Of a DNA stretch of 64,000 nt, positions 62,635 to 64,000 are shown piece after piece. The DNA comes from Populus alba. Taxonomy: Eukaryota > Streptophyta > Magnoliopsida > Malpighiales > Salicaceae. The translations under genes were made by a program, and so were the position numbers. A model generated the notes under the pieces. The model had not been told where the DNA came from. It did no database searches and saw nothing but the letters and a program-made list of their open reading frames with translations. Numbering within the stretch: position 1 is the stretch's first letter; the number at the start of each line of letters is the position of its first letter. The stretch is taken from positions 2,418,001 through 2,482,000 of the forward strand of contig NC_133291.1 of NCBI RefSeq assembly GCF_005239225.2, read 5' to 3'.

Positions 62635-63684
62635 GTGGGTGTTTGGTTTTGTAGTTGCGGGTGAGGTTCACCCGCAACCACATATTTCAGTGTTTGGTAA
62701 CAGAAGAAAAAGTAATTTTTACTGGTGGGACCCATCTATTTATTCAGTTGCACCGCCGTTTTGGAGAAACAGCAAAATGTTGCTTCTCGTGATGATCTCA
62801 ACAGTGGAGCATGGCTTCACTGTTCATTGAACAGTGGAGCCATGCTCCACTGCGCACTGTTCACATGAACAAATTTTTTTTTTTTATATATATAACCTAG
62901 TGCACAAAGTTTTTTTTTTGAAAAAATAATACAGTTAATTAATTGTACTTGTATTGTTCACGTGAATGTGAACAATATTTTTTTTTTGTTTTTTTAAAAA
63001 TTAGTTTAAGATAAATTAAATTTGTTCGTACTATAATCTCAATTTTATTCATGATAATATTTTACTTAATTTTATTGCACGCAAGATAAATCATGATAAC
63101 TGTAGTTATTGTCGAATGAATTTTGTATGCAATGAAATTGTTGATTTTTTTGTAAAAAAATTGTGTTTTACTCGAAAAACTAGTATTTAATATTATTTAA
63201 TAACACTACATAAATTAGAAGGATATCGCATGATGACTTAGCATTTATGAAATTTGATCGCAATTCCAATTATGTTATTGCTAGGCCCGGCCCAGTTTAA
63301 AAAAAATTCATTTTTTATTTTTATTTTAATATACCTTATCGGATGAATTTTGTACGTAATGGAATTATAAATAGTTTAATGGAATAATAAATAATATTTT
63401 ATATAAAGTATTATTTATTTCATGATGTAATAGGAGTAATTAATTCTACAATATTTAAATTTAAAAATCATCAATATTAATATATATTTTTTAAAATTAT
63501 TTTATAACCTCAATTTGAAAAGCATTTTTTTAACCAAACACATTAAATTACTTTTTATTCAACCTCAATTTCAACCACAGTTTTAACCAAACACCTATTT
63601 TTTCAAACCAACCTCAATTAAAAGTACTTTTTATAAAACAACTTTTTTTTAAACCACAACCACAAAAGCTACCGCAATACACCC
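62635..63684 (+). mobile_element. Tourist-like MITE family A, copy 3 (1050 bp)
   Basis: It begins GTGGGTGTTTGGTTTTGTAG and ends GCTACCGCAATACACCC. TAA flanks both ends (62632-62634 and 63685-63687). It carries the subterminal palindrome TTGCGGGTGA/TCACCCGCAA, the internal palindromes TTCATTGAA and TTCACGTGAA, and long collinear blocks shared with 36088-37206. Non-coding. Confidence 0.85.
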
Positions 63685-64000
63685 TAAGTTTTTGAAATAG
63701 TCACAAAAAAAATTTATTTGTCTGCAATTCAGAAAGGGAAGGAAAGAAGAGTTAAAAGATGATAAAGTCATCCTTAGTGTGACAATTCGTGGAATATCTC
63801 TTGCCCAGGGCTGTTCAAAATGTTCAACAATAAAAAGAAGCACGCAAAGTCATAGTTTTTTTTTCAGAATTTTGGAACAAGCTCTGTATTGAGGATGAAC
63901 AAAGCTTCAAATTCCCGTGTAGAGAAACATGGGTTAAAAAAGATAGAATTGCTAACCTGCAACAAACAATATTATGTAAAATCTCAGAAAACTAAGCAAT
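63685..64000. other. Intergenic right edge
   Basis: No gene is supported. A minus-strand frame at 63864-63956, following an acceptor-like TTGCAG, could be the last exon of a gene outside the window, but nothing confirms it. Confidence 0.3.

Noticed and set aside
63864..63956. Possible last exon of a minus-strand gene
   Set aside because: Only 30 codons after an acceptor-like site, no recognisable motif and no visible partner exon inside the window.

Overview
The window is eukaryotic nuclear DNA from a eudicot plant. It has many short GT-AG introns, AT-rich intergenic DNA, a plant-type tRNA-His, and proteins closest in my memory to Arabidopsis families (POWERDRESS, MLO, TET5, SCPL27, RNA pseudouridine synthase 5). 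The protein style and the AT-rich miniature elements suggest Salicaceae (poplar or willow). That placement is an inference; I could not run a search.

Layout, left to right. (1) 131-995, minus: 5' part of a UBC19/UBC20-type E2, running off the left edge. (2) 2830-6634, minus: a complete 15-exon clade V MLO gene. (3) 7.2-16.5 kb: gene-poor, with a 1.9 kb fold-back repeat around a (TA)n core, a truncated hAT-like fragment, a Tourist-like element, a small MITE and a 0.6 kb inverted-repeat element. (4) 16676-17335, plus: an intronless type I MADS-box gene (AGL62-like). (5) 18667-19566, minus: a TET5/TET6-type tetraspanin. (6) 20983-23278 and 24927-29935, minus: a tandem pair of serine carboxypeptidase-like genes of the SCPL26/27 type. 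(7) 31766-31837, minus: tRNA-His(GTG). (8) 32-41.6 kb: gene-poor, with a 922 bp non-autonomous hAT element that has a perfect 8 bp target duplication, a second Tourist-like copy and a second small MITE. (9) 42214-49311, plus: POWERDRESS, a two-SANT co-repressor, followed by a decayed partial copy of itself. (10) 50696-55177, minus: RNA pseudouridine synthase 5 in 13 exons, convergent with POWERDRESS. (11) 57702-59258, minus: a plant-specific protein I do not recognise. (12) 62.3-63.7 kb: third copies of the small MITE and the Tourist-like family.

The genes are independent transcription units, not an operon or a cluster. The two local relationships are the tandem SCPL duplication and the PWR/PUS5 neighbourhood, which I recall being adjacent in Arabidopsis too (At3g52250/At3g52260). 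I found no autonomous transposon, viral gene or CRISPR array. The most unusual points are the Gly in place of the catalytic Asp in the pseudouridine synthase, the hAT element with intact ends and a transposase-like stub, the intron difference between the SCPL paralogues, and three small repeat families shared across the window. I saw nothing that I would call a new biological system.

Exon boundaries were worked out by hand from splice consensus, reading-frame continuity and family alignment from memory, so individual junctions may be off by a codon.
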